A stretch of DNA of 64,000 nucleotides from Echinostoma caproni (Eukaryota > Platyhelminthes > Trematoda > Plagiorchiida > Echinostomatidae), in the NCBI GenBank assembly GCA_900618425.1, contig UZAN01039755.1, positions 44,358 to 108,357 on the forward strand, in the 5' to 3' direction. The position numbers and the translations under genes are program-made. The notes under the pieces were generated by a model. That model saw nothing but the letters and a program-made list of their open reading frames with translations, ran no database searches and was not told the DNA's origin. Shown piece by piece: positions 61,160 through 64,000 of the stretch; within the stretch, counting starts at the first letter, position 1; each line of letters starts with the position of its first letter.

Positions 61160-62290
61160 GCTCTTGTACATCAAAATCATCAAACCGAAAGTGTTTCTAC
61201 TTCGGTGCATCTCTGTCATATATTTGTTGTTCAATGGTCTGATCTACCAATAGACGAACGCAGTTGCAAAGGGGTCTCCTCTGGACCCACTTTTGGCAGA
61301 GATATTTATAGAGAAACTCGAGAGCGAATTCGTACAAAGTAACATCGAAAACTTCAGTTAATACTGTCGACACTTGGATGATACATTTTTTCCTAAGCAA
61401 CCGAAAAACAGATTGTGCCAGAGACATTTAAGGAAAGCTGCAGTCCAATCAAATTTACCAACGAGAGGGAGAAAATAAATGAATCCTATTTCTGAATGTC
61501 CTAATAAACCGAAACACTAATGGCTTTATCCCGAAAACAGCAAATATAAAAACCAAAATGGATGGGGCAATAAGCTAACATCAATAGCTTTGTGCTACTG
61601 AAGGGAAAAAGAAATCTGATCCGATACCTAGCAATGAAGATAGAAATTTCGCTCTCCCAAAACCGAAGCGGGAGAGCTTGGACCACTCAAGTGCTTTCTT
61701 TTTGTGGACGGTTACCCGGATGGCTTCATAACTACACATTTGATAGAGCGACCCAAAGAATTCGTAGTGCACATGACTAATGGAAAACCACTTCGTTTTC
61801 AAACACCAGTCAAGGGGATAACATAGATGTGTGGCTCGCAAGAAGAATCCATCAAGTGTTGCAAACAAACATTTAAAATGGTTAACCTACTCATGATTTC
61901 ACCGTCTCTAGTAATACCGTTCCAACTCAAAGATAAACTGTTCAGGCTCCGTGTTACTTTATGCTTTCACATTATCCTGTAAAATGAGCTGCATTGGTTG
62001 AACGTCCAGACAGCTTTCAAATAGTACTCAAATACCATCCCCAANNNATGAAACTGGGGCGCCGAAAAGTGCGAAGCAGTGAAATGATCCCAATATTAAA
62101 TGGTACTCACTTGAAATATGGTGTTCTTTCCCCAAGTTGGTACCTGCCAACACAATGCCGATATGACATTCAGTTAATTTTTATCAAGCTTTTCGCGTCT
62201 TTTATCACACAACTGGAGCTCTACCAAACTGATTTCGGTTTATCGTTGTATGCAAAACGGCGGCGGTCGCTATCCAAACATTGGATTGCG
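61160..62290 (+). pseudogene. Penelope-like element: RT plus GIY-YIG endonuclease relic
   Basis: Penelope-like elements encode a reverse transcriptase fused to a C-terminal GIY-YIG nuclease. Here the RT palm reads FNGLIYQ, stop, TNAVAKGSPLDPLLAEIF, then IEKLESEFVQSNIENFS and HLDD (61371-61382) in place of Y-x-D-D. The thumb region follows (WMGQ, ANINSFVLLKGKRNLIRYLA, 61555-61650), then DVWLARRIHQVLQT in another frame (about 61825-61870). The nuclease follows near 61975-62075: CKMSCIG, stop, TSRQLS, and MKLGRRKVRSSEM. A last block resembling the C-terminal end lies near 62170-62285. There are at least four stops or frameshifts and NNN at 62045-62047. No flanking LTR-like repeats were found. 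Inactive. Confidence 0.9.
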
Positions 62291-63648
62291 CCCGACCCAA
62301 ACCCATATGCAATCAGAACCAGTTGGTCGAGCTCAAACATGGCCATGTTCTCACATTAGGAAACTAATTATTACACCAGGGAGGACGCATCATCGTAAAG
62401 GACAATAAGATAATCAGGTAACCAAACATACTCTCTGTACATAATATAATGCGATAAAACCAGAGCGACGAACACAAATACCCCCAGACAATTTTAATGT
62501 CAATTGATGATTTTATCAAAAAAAGGTTTCGCACGCCAACCGGATTTAGTTTCAAATAAGCTCAACTTTGTTGAAATTATTCATTGAATTCCTCGAGGAG
62601 AAGGCAACACAGGATGTCAGGATGATGGATATCCTAGTTACACCATAGGGTACTTATATTCGGTAAACATTCATCATTCCTCAACAAAGTTCACAATTCT
62701 CGTTTTCTGACATTCACGTGTTGCGGATTCACAGGGACCGGTAATCACTCGGTCAAATGGCATTTCATCCCAGTCACATGCGCGGATTGCGTTGCCGATT
62801 TAGTGTGCACTTTCTTTGGCCGTCAAACTTCACTTATCTCTATAAAGGTTTAGCAAAAACAAAGGGGAGGATAACGCACCACTTTTGTCGACAATCACAC
62901 TTTCCATTGACGTTTTCATACTACACAAGTGTCCTCCTCATCAGATTTGTAGGAATTGAGTTATTCTAAGTAGTCATGCTCAACGTATTTGCATCTAAAT
63001 AAAATATATATTCATTGTCCCATCTAACGCGGTTATTCATACCTCGGTTCCATTATCGGTGCCGAACGAGCTTTTCTAAGATAACTAATAGAATGGATTA
63101 GATCTTAAGCGATTATGAAGTAGGGAATAATCCCATGGATTAGGGAAAACACTGAATTTTGATCGAAACATATGCTTTTCAATTAGATAGACTACATTTT
63201 GATGGCTATCATGGCATAATTTTAAACAGTTGTAACAATATCAATACAAATTTTGACTGTGCGAGCTCACACAATACACAGAAAAATTGAATAATGACTA
63301 CGAACACGTCTGCATTAGCTGGGTGCAATGGAATTGCATTTCGTCATCTCACGTTCAGGGGATGGAATCCCATCGCCCAACATTTCTACCATACCGTAAT
63401 GATATTTGAATTTGGTTGCGACATCCGTTGTGCATGAGGATTTTACAATTGTTTCAGTTAAAATAAATGAAAAAACAAATAATGTTATTATTCATAAACT
63501 ACCGATTATATCACAACCATGACGTAATTCACTCATAAGTAAGTCAACTAAAATATGACCTAACTTATTTCATATAATACAGTGAATGTTTTCTGCTAAG
63601 GTACGGCTTATTCGGTTCGCCACAGATGGACGTAGACAGAAAAATATG
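62291..63648. other. no recognised gene
   Basis: Searched by eye for Penelope terminal repeats or hammerhead motifs; none seen. Short frames only. Confidence 0.4.
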
Positions 63649-63678
63649 TATATAAACGGGACAGTGAACTCTTCATTG
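63649..63678 (+). promoter_or_regulatory. possible TATA/initiator promoter
   Basis: TATATAAA (63649-63656) and an initiator-like CTTCATTG (63671-63678) are spaced as in a TATA promoter. The first ATG downstream is at 63715. Confidence 0.3.
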
Positions 63679-63714
63679 TAGGATTATTTGCCTTACGGTA
63701 ATTGCTAGTACATC

Positions 63715-63801
63715 ATGAAAAGACTGATGAGCTCAACATGTCTGTGCGGCTGTTCAGTCAGGAATCGCCGTCCCAGGCATATCATTCGAACATATTTGTG
63801 A
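63715..63801 (+). CDS. short cysteine- and arginine-rich ORF
   Basis: 28 codons from the first ATG after the TATA/initiator pair: MKRLMSSTCLCGCSV followed by an RNRRPRH basic cluster. Three cysteines in a CLCGC pattern and several basic pairs. Could be a small peptide, the start of a spliced gene, or chance. Confidence 0.2.
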   Translation: MKRLMSSTCLCGCSVRNRRPRHIIRTYL

Positions 63802-64000
63802 TCATAAACTAGTCAAACGTTGCCCTTTTAGACACCGGATAAACTTAACTACCATTGACATTTCACAGTTACCTGTGAGTACAGGTTGAAGATACGTTAT
63901 ATTGATTTGACCTCCCGTCCTATGGACTGTCACTTTACAGACAGCAATCAGTTCATTCAGTGAACCGTAACAGTACTGGTTCGGAAGATGATCTCTCCCC

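Noticed and set aside
63728..63760. Hammerhead core starting CTGATGAG
   Set aside because: No helix II stem and no GAAAC box follow at the required distance.
1..64000. CRISPR arrays, rRNA, flatworm spliced-leader RNA, U6 and 5S genes
   Set aside because: Looked for by their diagnostic strings and repeat spacing; none seen.

Overview
The window looks like intron/intergenic DNA of a parasitic flatworm, most likely a trematode close to the schistosomes. The base composition is AT-rich, no rRNA, operon or bacterial feature is visible, and almost everything that can be named is a decayed retroelement. The most diagnostic one is a tRNA-promoter element at 31939-32058 (minus strand) with a mutated hammerhead-ribozyme core directly after its B box, the layout known from the schistosome Sm-alpha SINE. 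The open reading frames have about the lengths chance predicts for 64 kb of AT-rich DNA (longest 148 codons), so no ordinary gene can be called with confidence.

Well-supported content, left to right: a frameshifted RTE-like reverse transcriptase relic (5.33-6.09 kb); a tRNA-headed SINE (9.73-9.91 kb) with an inverted sister copy at 41.70-41.89 kb; an antisense LINE RT relic (19.3-20.05 kb); a repeat-rich block at 31.1-33.1 kb (SINE copy, Sm-alpha-like element, 44-bp inverted-repeat hairpin, dispersed repeat shared with 0.6 kb); a LINE 3' end (36.5-37.0 kb); a 782-bp assembly gap (40171-40952); a LINE RT relic (52.0-52.5 kb); a nested block at 55.9-58.1 kb in which a LINE RT with intact YADD is split by a ~570-bp foldback element and ends in an (ATACA)n tail, followed by a second copy of that tail; and a Penelope-like element at 61.2-62.3 kb in which both the RT and the GIY-YIG endonuclease remain recognisable.

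The SINE pair and three other loci (31.1, 34.1, 49.0 kb) share one 3' tail, which points to one LINE partner mobilising several SINE heads.

Weakly supported content: short open segments flanked by good splice signals (for example 38906-39019, 44807-44911, 45019-45160, 48600-48689, 35452-35747 and 29040-29336), two TATA/initiator arrangements (48.2 and 63.65 kb), and several small ORFs with signal-peptide-like N termini (11240, 17258, 30791). The most intriguing is 17258-17698: a signal-peptide ORF, a 53-nt exon-like segment coding a CCxxxC motif, a phase-compatible terminal exon and a poly(A) signal. That resembles the small-secreted-peptide or micro-exon genes of schistosomes, but the first junction is out of phase. 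These are hypotheses; RNA evidence would decide them.
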